DNA of 64,000 bases, taken from Thermomonospora echinospora. GTDB lineage: Bacteria > Actinomycetota > Actinomycetes > Streptosporangiales > Streptosporangiaceae. The notes under the pieces are model-generated. The model did not search any database. It was not told where the DNA came from and saw only the letters and a program-made list of their open reading frames with translations. Of this stretch, positions 8,487 through 16,422 are shown piece after piece. The position numbers and the translations under genes are program-made. The first letter of the stretch is position 1. The number at the start of each line of letters is the position of its first letter. The stretch is taken from assembly GCF_900108175.1 (NCBI RefSeq), contig NZ_FNVO01000006.1:248001-312000 (forward strand), read 5' to 3'.

Positions 8487-8954
8487 CTAGGGCAGCGGCG
8501 GCAGCTCTCCGGTGTCCTCGTACTCGGTGAGCATGTCGATCCGCCGGGTGTGCCGCTCCTCCTTGGAGTAGGGCGTGTTCAGGAAGATCTCCACGAACCG
8601 GATGGCGGCGGCGGTGTCGTGCTGGCGGGCGCCGATGCTGATCACGTTGGCGTCGTTGTGCTCGCGGGCCAGGATCGCGATCTCCTCGCTCCACACCAGG
8701 GCCGCGCGGATGCCCTTGACCTTGTTGGCGGCGATCGCCTCGCCGTTGCCGGAGCCGCCGAGCACGATCCCGAACGAGCCGGAGTCGGCCGCGGTGCGCT
8801 CGGCCGCCCGCAGCACGAACGGCGGGTAGTCGTCGACGGCGTCGTAGACCTGCGGCCCGCAGTCGACCGGGTCATGGCCGTTGTCGGTCAGCCAGCCGAT
8901 GAGGTGCTGCTTCAACTCGAAGCCCGCGTGGTCGGATCCAAGGTAGACGCGCAT
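8487..8954 (-). CDS. rpiB: Ribose-5-phosphate isomerase B
   Basis: The 155-residue enzyme interconverts ribose 5-phosphate and ribulose 5-phosphate in the pentose phosphate pathway. It shows MRVYLGSDHAGFELK, DYPPF, GGSGNGEAIAANKVKGIRAA, REHNDANVISIG and RHTRRIDML. The GGSGNGE form with Glu in place of the usual cysteine is the mycobacterial/actinobacterial type of active site. Full length and intact. Confidence 0.95.
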   Translation of the reverse strand: MRVYLGSDHAGFELKQHLIGWLTDNGHDPVDCGPQVYDAVDDYPPFVLRAAERTAADSGSFGIVLGGSGNGEAIAANKVKGIRAALVWSEEIAILAREHNDANVISIGARQHDTAAAIRFVEIFLNTPYSKEERHTRRIDMLTEYEDTGELPPLP

Positions 8955-9019
8955 GTCCCGCAGTCTTTCAGGTCCCCGCCGCCGCCTCCCCCCGGACCCC
9001 CACCCTCCGCGAAGAAGGG

Positions 9020-9961
9020 TCAGATGGTAGAGGCCAGGGGGAAGCCGGGGTCGATCTGCGCCTCCAGGTCCTCGCCCACGGCTCGGTTGGCCCAGCTCCG
9101 GGCGTTCTTGATGTGGAACTCCACGGCCTGCCGGTGAAACTTCGCCCAGTCCTTGGCGCAGGCGTCCACCGCCTGGAGCATCCGCTCCAGCGCGGCCTCG
9201 TTGGCCTCCTCCAGCGCGATCCCGTCACGGCCCTGCTCCATCGCCCGTACGGCGGCGGACTGACCCAGCCAGGTCAGCAGGTCGTCACCGACGTGCTCGC
9301 GCAGGTAGGCCACGTCCTGCTCACCCTGCACCTTGTTGCCCACCACCTTGATCGCCACGTCGTAGTCGGCGGCGTACTCGGTGTACTGCCGGTAGACGCC
9401 CACACCCTTGCGGGTGGGCTCGGCGACCAGGAACATCAGGTCGAACCGGGTGAACAGGCCGGAGGCGAAGGTGTCGGCGCCCGCGGTCATGTCGACCACC
9501 ACGTACTCCCCCGGCCCGTCGACCAGGTGGTTGAGATAGAGCTCGACCGCTCCGGTCTTGGAGTGGTAGCAGGCCACGCCCAGGTCGTCGTCGTTGAACG
9601 GTCCGGTGACCAGCAGCGTCGCCCCATCCACCGGCTCGCCGAGGGCGTGCACCGGATCGTCGCCGCCGATCCGCAGCAGCCGGGAGCCCCGGCCGGGCGG
9701 GGTGGTCTTGACCATGACGGCGGCCGAGCCGATCCGCGGGTTGTCGCCACGCAGATGGTCCTTGATCTCGGTGAGGTGGTCGCCCATCGCCGGGAGCTTG
9801 GCGGCCCGCCCCTCGTCGAGTCCCAGGGCCACGCCCAGATGCTGGTTGATGTCGGCGTCGATGGCCACCACCGGCAGCCCCCGCCCGGCCAGATGCCGGA
9901 TGAACAGCGACGACAGGGTGGTCTTGCCGCTGCCGCCCTTGCCGACGAACGCCACCTTCAT
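9020..9961 (-). CDS. CooC/MinD-like P-loop ATPase
   Basis: The 313-residue protein begins with the deviant Walker A VGKGGSGKTTLSSLF (signature lysines KGGxGKT), then VVAIDADINQHLG and VVVDMTAGADTFASG, the SIMIBI-class ATPase layout of CooC, MinD and ArsA. CooC-type members help insert nickel into enzymes. This gene follows a Ni/Co transporter operon on the same strand, so a metal-related role is attractive but unproven. GGGAGG lies 7 nt before the ATG. Membrane-targeting or CxC metal motifs of CooC are not obvious. Confidence 0.75.
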   Translation of the reverse strand: MKVAFVGKGGSGKTTLSSLFIRHLAGRGLPVVAIDADINQHLGVALGLDEGRAAKLPAMGDHLTEIKDHLRGDNPRIGSAAVMVKTTPPGRGSRLLRIGGDDPVHALGEPVDGATLLVTGPFNDDDLGVACYHSKTGAVELYLNHLVDGPGEYVVVDMTAGADTFASGLFTRFDLMFLVAEPTRKGVGVYRQYTEYAADYDVAIKVVGNKVQGEQDVAYLREHVGDDLLTWLGQSAAVRAMEQGRDGIALEEANEAALERMLQAVDACAKDWAKFHRQAVEFHIKNARSWANRAVGEDLEAQIDPGFPLASTI

Positions 9962-9982
9962 GAGCTTCCTCCCGATCTGGAT

Positions 9983-9999
9983 ATGAAAACCGTTCCCAT
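9983..9999 (-). promoter_or_regulatory. Possible Fur-family (Zur-like) box
   Basis: TGAAAAC-C-GTTCCCA (9984-9998) is a 7-1-7 imperfect palindrome, 5 of 7 pairs matching, of the shape of actinobacterial Zur boxes (TGAAAAT-x-ATTTTCA as I recall). It lies 22-38 bp before the ATPase start. The right half is a poor match, so this is tentative. Confidence 0.25.
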
Positions 10000-10085
10000 G
10001 TTTGGAAGGATGAGCCTACCGGGGGCGGTCGCCCGGGTGAGGAGAATCCCGCAACCGGCCCCCGCCGCACGCAACAGCCCCTGAA

Positions 10086-10258
10086 CGAGCGGACAGCGGC
10101 GGACACACGGGCGGACACATAGGCAGATATGCGGGCGGACACGTGGGCGGACGCCTGACCGGGCACACGGGCAGGCACACGGCCGGGCACCTGGACGGCA
10201 CGGGCGAACGCCTGACCGGGCACGCGGGCGGGATGCCCGGACGCGCAGGCGGATGGTC
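10086..10258. repeat. Degenerate tandem repeat tract
   Basis: The 305-bp gap between cbiO and the ATPase gene is filled with drifting copies of a 10-12 bp unit close to GGGCGGACAC. A longer direct repeat, 10151-10172 and 10208-10229, is 21/22 identical and 57 bp apart. I see no gene here. Confidence 0.6.
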
Positions 10259-10266
10259 GCGAGGGG

Positions 10267-11022
10267 TCAGCGGCGGGCGAAGAAGGCGGGGTCGAAGCCG
10301 TAGGGCAGTTCGAGGCGGTGGGCGCGCAGCAGGGCCTCGTCGCCCAGCACCTCCGGTGTCGGGCCGTCCGCGGCGATCACCCCGCCGGACAGCACCAGGG
10401 AACGGGGGCACAGCTCGGCCGCGTACGGCAGATCGTGGGTGACCATCAGCATGGTCACGTCCAGACCGAGCAGGATCTCGGCCAGCTCCCGGCGCCCGGC
10501 CGGGTCGAGGTTGGAGGAGGGCTCGTCCAGCACGAGGATCTCCGGCTCCATGGCCAGCACGGTGGCCACCGCCACCCGCCGCCGCTGGCCGAAGCTCAGG
10601 TGCTGCGGGGGCCGGTCGGCCACCTCCAACATGCCGACCCGGGCGAGTGCGGTCTCGACCCGCCGCTCCAGCTCGGCGCCGCCGACGCCCAGGTTGGCCG
10701 GGCCGAACGCGACGTCCTCGCGGACGGTGGGCATGAAAAGCTGGTCGTCGGGGTCCTGGAAGACGATGCCGACCCGCCGCCGGATCTCCCGCAGCCCCTT
10801 GCGGTCCTTGGGGTCCACGGTGAGCCCGCCGACCCGCACGGTGCCCAGCCCGCCGTGCAGGATGCCGTTCAGGTGCAGCACCAGGGTGGTCTTGCCGGCG
10901 CCGTTGGGGCCCAGCAGAGCGACCCGCTCGCCCTTGCCGATGGTGACGTCCACGCCGTACAGCGCCTGCGTGCCATCGGGATAGGCGTAGGCCAGGCCGC
11001 TCACCTCAAGGGACGGGGTCAT
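10267..11022 (-). CDS. cbiO: Ni/Co ECF transporter ATP-binding subunit
   Basis: A 251-residue ABC ATPase: Walker A GPNGAGKTT (38-46), Q-loop FQDPDDQLF, signature LSFGQRRRVAVA, Walker B ILVLDEPSSNLD and H-loop VTHD. FQDPDDQLF is characteristic of energy-coupling-factor A components. It powers the CbiMNQ (or NikMNQ) complex for Co or Ni uptake. The ATG at 11022 overlaps the cbiQ stop by 4 bp; longer upstream frames run over cbiQ and are not real. Confidence 0.92.
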   Translation of the reverse strand: MTPSLEVSGLAYAYPDGTQALYGVDVTIGKGERVALLGPNGAGKTTLVLHLNGILHGGLGTVRVGGLTVDPKDRKGLREIRRRVGIVFQDPDDQLFMPTVREDVAFGPANLGVGGAELERRVETALARVGMLEVADRPPQHLSFGQRRRVAVATVLAMEPEILVLDEPSSNLDPAGRRELAEILLGLDVTMLMVTHDLPYAAELCPRSLVLSGGVIAADGPTPEVLGDEALLRAHRLELPYGFDPAFFARR

Positions 11023-11780
11023 CCCACCATCCAAGCACCCGAGGCGACCAGGACGGCCGCCACGGGGAGCACGGCGGCGACCGCCCACTGGGCGCGGGTG
11101 GCGGCGATCTCGTTCAAGACGGGCATCCGGCCGTCGTAGCCGCGGCTCAGCATCGCCAGGTAGACGCGTTCGCCCCGTTCGTAGGACCGCAGGAACAGCG
11201 CGCCCGCCGAGCGGGCCAGCACCCCGAACGCGCGCACGTCGCGCCCGTCGAAGCCGCGGGCGGCCCGCGCCAGCCTCATCCGCCGCATCTCCCCCACGAT
11301 CACGTCCGCGTAGCGGAGCATGAACGTCGCGATCTGCACCAGCAGGGGCGGCAGCCGCAGCCGTTCCAGACCCAGCAGCAACTGGCGTGGCTCGGTGGTG
11401 GCGGCCAGCAGGACGGACGCGGCGGTGCCCAGGCTGGCCTTGGCCAGGATGTTCCACGCCGACCACAGCCCGCTCTGGCTCAACGCCAGCCCGAGCACCT
11501 CGACGCGGGGCCCGCGCGCCACGAACGGCAGCAGCACCGCGAACGCCACGAACGGCACCTCGACGGCCATGCGCCGCACCAGGAACCCGGGCGTCACCCG
11601 GGCCAGCGCCGCGACGGCGGCCAGCAGGAGCGCGAAGCCGCCGAACGCCCACACCGCCTCACGCGGCGTGCACACGACCGCCAGCACGAACGCCGCCGTC
11701 GCCACCAGCTTGCACTGCGGCGGCAGCCGGTGGACCGGCGTGCTCCCCGGCCGGTGCAGCCGGTGCCCGAGCCCCGTCAT
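11019..11780 (-). CDS. cbiQ: Ni/Co ECF transporter transmembrane subunit
   Basis: The 253-residue protein has about five hydrophobic segments and the two EcfT coupling motifs near the C-terminus, ARAARGFDG and AMLSRGYDG, which contact the ATPase. It couples ATP hydrolysis to the CbiM substrate-binding subunit. It overlaps both neighbours by ATGA (11019-11022 and 11777-11780), so the subunits are translationally coupled. Confidence 0.92.
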   Translation of the reverse strand: MTGLGHRLHRPGSTPVHRLPPQCKLVATAAFVLAVVCTPREAVWAFGGFALLLAAVAALARVTPGFLVRRMAVEVPFVAFAVLLPFVARGPRVEVLGLALSQSGLWSAWNILAKASLGTAASVLLAATTEPRQLLLGLERLRLPPLLVQIATFMLRYADVIVGEMRRMRLARAARGFDGRDVRAFGVLARSAGALFLRSYERGERVYLAMLSRGYDGRMPVLNEIAATRAQWAVAAVLPVAAVLVASGAWMVG

Positions 11781-12133
11781 CGGCGTTCGCTCGACCCCGC
11801 GGGAACGTCGCCGGACGGGGTGGCTCGGGGCCGGCGGCGCACCGCCCAGAACAGCCCGCCGCCGACCGCCGCGGTCAGGCCGACCCCGATGACCCCGGCC
11901 AGGCCGCCGGACAGCCGCTCGTTCTCCACGCCCTTGACGCCGTAGTCGCCCAGCGGGGAGTCCTTGAGCGCGTGGTCCTCCTCCTGGGCGGCGAAGCCCT
12001 TGTCCTCGGCGACCTTGCTCAGCCCGTCGGGGTCGCCGCTGGCGTAGAAGCTCACCACCCCGGCCACCACCAGGGCGACCAGCAGGAAGGCCAGCAGGAA
12101 GGCCAGCAGGAAACGCCTGTTACCGGTCGTCAT
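11777..12133 (-). CDS. cbiN: Ni/Co ECF transporter small subunit
   Basis: A 118-residue protein with two membrane helices (about 8-30 and 78-96) around an extracytoplasmic loop containing GLSKVAEDKGF and DYGVKGVENE, as in CbiN/NikN, which helps CbiM take up metal. ATG 12133 has GGAGG 10 nt upstream; a GTG at 12142 would overlap the cbiM stop as GTGA but lies too close to that Shine-Dalgarno. Confidence 0.85.
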   Translation of the reverse strand: MTTGNRRFLLAFLLAFLLVALVVAGVVSFYASGDPDGLSKVAEDKGFAAQEEDHALKDSPLGDYGVKGVENERLSGGLAGVIGVGLTAAVGGGLFWAVRRRPRATPSGDVPAGSSERR

Positions 12134-12138
12134 CGCGT

Positions 12139-12834
12139 TCACACCTCCGCCGGACGGGGGCTGCGGATCTCCAGCGGCGTGCGCTCGCCGCGCAGCGCGT
12201 ACACCAGGTCGGGTCGGACGGCCGCGACGGTGCCGACGGTCAAGGCGGTGATCACGCCTTCCCCGATGCCGATCAGCAGGTGGACGCCGAGCATCGCGGT
12301 CAGCACGGCGCCCAGCGACAGGTCGGCGGTGCCGCCCAGCGCGTAGAGCCCGACGAACGTCAGCGCCGAGGCCGGCACCGACGCCAGCGCCCCCAGGAAG
12401 GCGGCCGCCGTCACCTTGGCCTTGGCGGGAACGCTCCCGGGGAGCGCCGCGGTCACCAGACGGAAGACCCCGTAGCCCACCAGCACGCCGACGAGGGCCA
12501 TGAGCGTGACGTTGATCCCGTACGCGCTCACCCCGCCGTCGGCGAACAGCATCTGCACCAGCAGCACCACTGAGATGCACAGCACTCCGGCGTACGGCCC
12601 CACCAGGATCGCCGCCAGCGCACCGCCCATCAGGTGTCCGCTGGTGCCGGCCGCCACCGGAAAGTTGATCATCTGGGCGGCGAACACGAACGCCGCGCTC
12701 AGCCCCGCCAACGGCGCGGTGCGGTCGTCCAGTTCTCGGCGGGCGCCGCGCAGGCTGACCGCGATGCCCGCGGCCGCGACGACGCCCGCCCCTATCGATA
12801 CCGGGGCGTCGAAGAACCCGTCAGGTACGTGCAC
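12139..12834 (-). CDS. cbiM: Ni/Co ECF transporter substrate-binding membrane subunit
   Basis: A 231-residue membrane protein starting VHVPDGFFDAPV. In CbiM/NikM the N-terminal Met-His segment threads inward and its amino group and His2 bind the metal, so GTG 12834 must be the start although the frame is open to 12900. AGGAAGG lies about 7 nt upstream. Other marks are FVFAAQMINFPV, GTSGHLMGG and GIGEGVITA. It could transport Co for the cobalamin operon at 45-62 kb or Ni; the Nur-type box argues for Ni responsiveness. Confidence 0.9.
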   Translation of the reverse strand: MHVPDGFFDAPVSIGAGVVAAAGIAVSLRGARRELDDRTAPLAGLSAAFVFAAQMINFPVAAGTSGHLMGGALAAILVGPYAGVLCISVVLLVQMLFADGGVSAYGINVTLMALVGVLVGYGVFRLVTAALPGSVPAKAKVTAAAFLGALASVPASALTFVGLYALGGTADLSLGAVLTAMLGVHLLIGIGEGVITALTVGTVAAVRPDLVYALRGERTPLEIRSPRPAEV

Positions 12835-12882
12835 TGCGCCACCTTCCTCACCGAACCTGCCATGAGGCCCAGTTTGGCGGCA

Positions 12883-12911
12883 TATATCTGGTAATTGCAA
12901 ACATGTCGCAA
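12883..12911 (-). promoter_or_regulatory. cbiM promoter with Nur-type (nickel-responsive) box
   Basis: On the minus strand TTGCGA-CATGT-TTGCAA (12911-12895) matches the Streptomyces Nur box, recalled as tTGCaa-N5-ttGCAA, at all but one position. The left half doubles as a -35 (TTGCGA), 17 bp before GATATA (12888-12883). A nickel-loaded Nur repressor bound here would block cbiMNQO. I looked for a cobalamin riboswitch in this leader and see none. Confidence 0.6.
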
Positions 12912-12976
12912 CTAATGCTCACGGTGTGCATTCAAACCGTCACGCTGATAGATTCGGCGCCGCCCACGGCCGAGTC

Positions 12977-13066
12977 CTCGGCCCCGCACATGCGGGGATG
13001 TTCCGCGGACAAGGACCGAAGATCCCACCTTCGAGTGTTCGTCCCCGCACATGCGGGGTGATCCAC
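12977..13066. CRISPR. Two-repeat, one-spacer type I-E-like CRISPR remnant
   Basis: The core CCCCGCACATGCGGGG occurs at 12982-12997 and 13043-13058, exactly 61 bp apart, the 29+32 period of type I-E arrays. The repeats can be drawn as 12977-13005 and 13038-13066, with TCG before and TTCC/ATCC after the core, and a 32-nt spacer at 13006-13037. The second copy has a one-base deletion after the palindrome and a drifted 3' end. No third copy is found one period away on either side, and no cas gene is in the window. Confidence 0.65.
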
Positions 13067-13120
13067 CGGCGTCGAGGCCACTGCCAGGACGCCGTCCATG
13101 GGCTCGGCCGTGGGCAGCCC

Positions 13121-13732
13121 TCAGGTGAAGCTAGGGTCTGCGGTCCTCGTCCTCTTCAGCTCGAAGAAGCCCTTGGTCCCGGCGACCGCGAGCACGCCGT
13201 CCCAGAGCTTGACCGCCTCCTCACCGCGCGGGATCGGGGTGACGACCGGGCCGAAGAAGGCCACGTCGTTCACCTCGATCACCGGGGTGCCGACCTCCTG
13301 CCCCACCCGGTCGATGCCGTCCTTGTGGGAGGCGCGGACCGCGTCGTCGTACTCGGTGGAGTCGGCCGCCGCCGCCAGCTCGGGGTCCAGCCCGGCCGCC
13401 GTCAGCGCCGCCTCGATGGTCTCCCGGTTGAACGGGAGCCGCTGGTGGTGGCGCCGGACGCCCAGCTCGGTGTAGAGATCGCCGAGGACCTGGGAGCCGT
13501 ACTTCTGCTCGGCGGCGATGCACACCCGCACCGGCCCCCAGCCTTCGGCGATCATCTGCCGGTACTGCTCCGGAACGTCCTTGTCCTCGTTCAGCACGGA
13601 CAGGCTCATCACGTGCCACCGCGGCTCGATCGGCCGGAGGGCGGCCACCTCGTGGATCCAACGCGAGGTGATCCATGCCCACGGGCACAGAGGGTCGAAC
13701 CAGAAGTCCACGGGGGTACGGTCCTGCGTCAC
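13121..13732 (-). CDS. DsbA-family mycothiol-dependent nitroreductase-like protein
   Basis: A 203-residue thioredoxin-fold DsbA-like protein, VDFWFDPLCPWAWITSRW at residues about 9-26, followed by HVMSLSVLNEDKDVPEQY and FGPVVTPIPRGEEA. It resembles mycobacterial Rv2466c, which uses mycothiol to reduce substrates. The active site reads CPWA, so only one cysteine is present, in contrast to the CPWC I remember for Rv2466c. GTG 13732 has GGAGG 6 nt upstream; the long frame continuing to 16435 is antisense to pepN and not coding. Confidence 0.85.
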   Translation of the reverse strand: MTQDRTPVDFWFDPLCPWAWITSRWIHEVAALRPIEPRWHVMSLSVLNEDKDVPEQYRQMIAEGWGPVRVCIAAEQKYGSQVLGDLYTELGVRRHHQRLPFNRETIEAALTAAGLDPELAAAADSTEYDDAVRASHKDGIDRVGQEVGTPVIEVNDVAFFGPVVTPIPRGEEAVKLWDGVLAVAGTKGFFELKRTRTADPSFT

Positions 13733-13882
13733 TGCAAGCCTCCAGTCGCGAGGTCGGCATATGTCCGTCGGGGACAACCGGAGCCGCCGCCGGGCAATTC
13801 CCGTTCCGCCCTCTCCGGGCGACACCGCCGAGGGCCGGTTGATAGACATGGACGAGCGGTTAACCGACTTCAAGGAGTGGAT

Positions 13883-16417
13883 GTGGCAGGCAACCTCACG
13901 CGCGACGAGGCGCGGGAACGTGCCCGACTGCTCGCCGTCGAGTCCTACGAGGTGGATCTGGATCTGACGACCGGCGACGAGCGGTTCGGATCCACCACCG
14001 TGATCCGATTCGGCTGCGGTGAGCCCGGCGCGTCCACGTTCATCGATCTGCACGGCGCCGAGGTGCGCGAGATCGTGCTCAACGACCGGGCGCTGGACCC
14101 GGCGACCTACGACGCCGGCAAGGGCCGTATCCCGCTGCCCGAGCTGGCCGCCGACAACGAGCTGCGGGTGGTCGCCGACTGCCGGTACTCGCGCTCCGGC
14201 GAGGGCCTGCACCGTTTCGTCGACCCGGTGGACCGGCAGGTGTACCTGTACACCCAGTTCGAGACCGCCGACGCGCACCGCATGTTCACCTGTTTCGACC
14301 AGCCGGACCTCAAGGCGACCTTCCAGCTGTCGGTGCTGGCCCCCGAGGGCTGGGAGGTGATCACCAACGAGGCGCCGGAGGCCGTCGGCGAGGGCCGCTG
14401 GACCTTCGCGCCGACTCCCCGGGTCTCCACTTACATCACCGCGCTGGTGGCCGGGCCGTATCACGTGGTCCGCGACGAGTACCGCCGCCCGGACGGCTCG
14501 GCGATCCCGCTGGGCGTGTTCTGCCGGGCCTCGCTGGCCGAGCACCTGGACGCCGACGCCATCATCGACGTCACCCGGCAGGGTTTCGCGTTCTTCGAGG
14601 AGGTGTTCGCCCGGCCCTACCCGTTCGCCAAGTACGACCAGCTGTTCGTGCCGGAGTTCAACGCCGGCGCCATGGAGAACGCCGGGTGTGTCACGTTCCT
14701 GGAGGACTACGTCTTCCGGTCGCGGGTCACCGATGCCGCCTACGAGCGGCGTGCCGAGACGATCCTGCACGAGATGGCGCACATGTGGTTCGGCGACCTG
14801 GTCACCATGCGCTGGTGGGACGACCTGTGGCTGAACGAGTCGTTCGCCACCTACATGAGCGTGCTGTGCCAGGCCGAGGCCACCCGGTGGAAGGGCGCCT
14901 GGACGACCTTCGCCAACGCCGAGAAGGCCTGGGCCTACCGCCAGGACCAGCTGCCCTCCACGCACCCCATCTCCGCCGACATCCCCGACATCCAGGCGGT
15001 CGAGGTCAACTTCGACGGCATCACCTACGCCAAGGGCGCCAGCGTGCTCAAGCAGCTGGTCGCCTACGTGGGGCGCGACAACTTCCTGGAGGGGGTCCGC
15101 CGCTACTTCGACCAGCACGCCTGGGGCAACACCGTCCTGGACGACCTGCTCGGCCCGCTGGAGGAGACCTCCGGGCGCGACCTGACGTCCTGGTCCAAGG
15201 AGTGGCTGGAGACCGCCGGGGTCAACACGCTGCGGCCGGTCTACGAGACCGACGGCGACGGCACGTTCACCTCCTTCACGGTGCTGCAGGAGGCCAAGCC
15301 CGACTATCCGACGCTGCGCTCGCACCGGGTGGCGATCGGCCTGTACGACCGCACCGGCGAGGGCATCGTCCGGCGCAGGCGGGTGGAGCTGGACGTGGTC
15401 GGCGAGCGCACCGACGTCCCCGAGCTGGTCGGCGAGCGCCGCCCGGACCTGGTGCTGGTCAACGACGACGACCTGACCTACGCCAAGATCCGGCTCGACG
15501 AGCACTCGCTGCGCACCCTCGTCGAGGGCATCGGCGACGTCCGCGACGGCCTGCCCCGGGCGCTGTGCTGGTCGGCGGCCTGGGACATGACCCGCGACGC
15601 CGAGATGGCCACCCGCGACTACGTCCGGCTGGTGCTGTCGGGCATCCGCGGCGTCACCGACATCTCGGTGACGCAGACGCTGCTGCGGCAGGCGCGCACC
15701 GCCGTGCACCAGTACGCCGACCCGGCCTGGCGGACGACCGGCCTGCAGGTGATGGCCGACGCGCTGCTCGAACTGGCGCAGGAGGCCGAGCCCGGCTCGG
15801 ACTTCCAGCTGTGCTACGTCCAGGCGTTCGCGGCCGTGGCCACCTCCAACGAGCACCTGGCGTTCGTGCGGGGCCTGCTGGAGGGCACCCAGGCGCTGGA
15901 GGGCCTGACCGTCGACACCGAGCTGCGGTGGGGGCTGCTGCGGCGGCTGGTGGTGACCGGCGCGGCGGGTCCGGCCGAGATCGACGACGAGTACGCGCGG
16001 GACGCCACCGCCGCCGGCGAGCGGCACGCCGCCGCCTGCAAGGCCGCCATCCCCACCACCGAGGCCAAGGCCGACGCCTGGGCCCGCATCATCGGCGGCG
16101 AGCTGCCCAACGCGGTGTTCCGCGCCACGCTGGGCGGCTTCGTGGAGCCCGAGCAGGTCGACCTGCTCATGCCCTACGTGGACGGCTACTTCTCCGAAGT
16201 GGGGCGCCTCTGGGCGGAGTGGAGCAGCGACATGGCCCAGACGTTCGCCGAGCTGGCCTACCCGTTCCTGGTGATCGACCAGTCCACGGTGGCCCGCACC
16301 GACGCCTACATCGAGGCCGGCGATCCGCCGCCCGCGCTGCGCCGGCTGCTGCTGGAGGGCCGTGACGGCGTCGGCCGCGCGCTGCGTGCCCGCGCCAAGG
16401 ACGCCTCCGCGGGCTGA
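13883..16417 (+). CDS. pepN: Aminopeptidase N (M1 metallopeptidase)
   Basis: An 844-residue M1 aminopeptidase that removes N-terminal residues from peptides. It shows the exopeptidase motif GAMEN (262-266), the zinc motif HEMAH (296-300) with the third ligand Glu319 in LNESFATYM, then the long ERAP1-like C-terminal helical domain. GTG 13883 has AAGGAG 5 nt upstream; the frame is open further upstream over the dsbA-like promoter, which is not coding. A hypothetical gene follows 5 bp downstream. Confidence 0.95.
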   Translation: MAGNLTRDEARERARLLAVESYEVDLDLTTGDERFGSTTVIRFGCGEPGASTFIDLHGAEVREIVLNDRALDPATYDAGKGRIPLPELAADNELRVVADCRYSRSGEGLHRFVDPVDRQVYLYTQFETADAHRMFTCFDQPDLKATFQLSVLAPEGWEVITNEAPEAVGEGRWTFAPTPRVSTYITALVAGPYHVVRDEYRRPDGSAIPLGVFCRASLAEHLDADAIIDVTRQGFAFFEEVFARPYPFAKYDQLFVPEFNAGAMENAGCVTFLEDYVFRSRVTDAAYERRAETILHEMAHMWFGDLVTMRWWDDLWLNESFATYMSVLCQAEATRWKGAWTTFANAEKAWAYRQDQLPSTHPISADIPDIQAVEVNFDGITYAKGASVLKQLVAYVGRDNFLEGVRRYFDQHAWGNTVLDDLLGPLEETSGRDLTSWSKEWLETAGVNTLRPVYETDGDGTFTSFTVLQEAKPDYPTLRSHRVAIGLYDRTGEGIVRRRRVELDVVGERTDVPELVGERRPDLVLVNDDDLTYAKIRLDEHSLRTLVEGIGDVRDGLPRALCWSAAWDMTRDAEMATRDYVRLVLSGIRGVTDISVTQTLLRQARTAVHQYADPAWRTTGLQVMADALLELAQEAEPGSDFQLCYVQAFAAVATSNEHLAFVRGLLEGTQALEGLTVDTELRWGLLRRLVVTGAAGPAEIDDEYARDATAAGERHAAACKAAIPTTEAKADAWARIIGGELPNAVFRATLGGFVEPEQVDLLMPYVDGYFSEVGRLWAEWSSDMAQTFAELAYPFLVIDQSTVARTDAYIEAGDPPPALRRLLLEGRDGVGRALRARAKDASAG

Positions 16418-16422
16418 CCGCG

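Noticed and set aside
12835-12976. Cobalamin riboswitch before cbiM
   Set aside because: None of the conserved core blocks seen at 62407-62510 is present here; the leader holds a Nur-type box instead.
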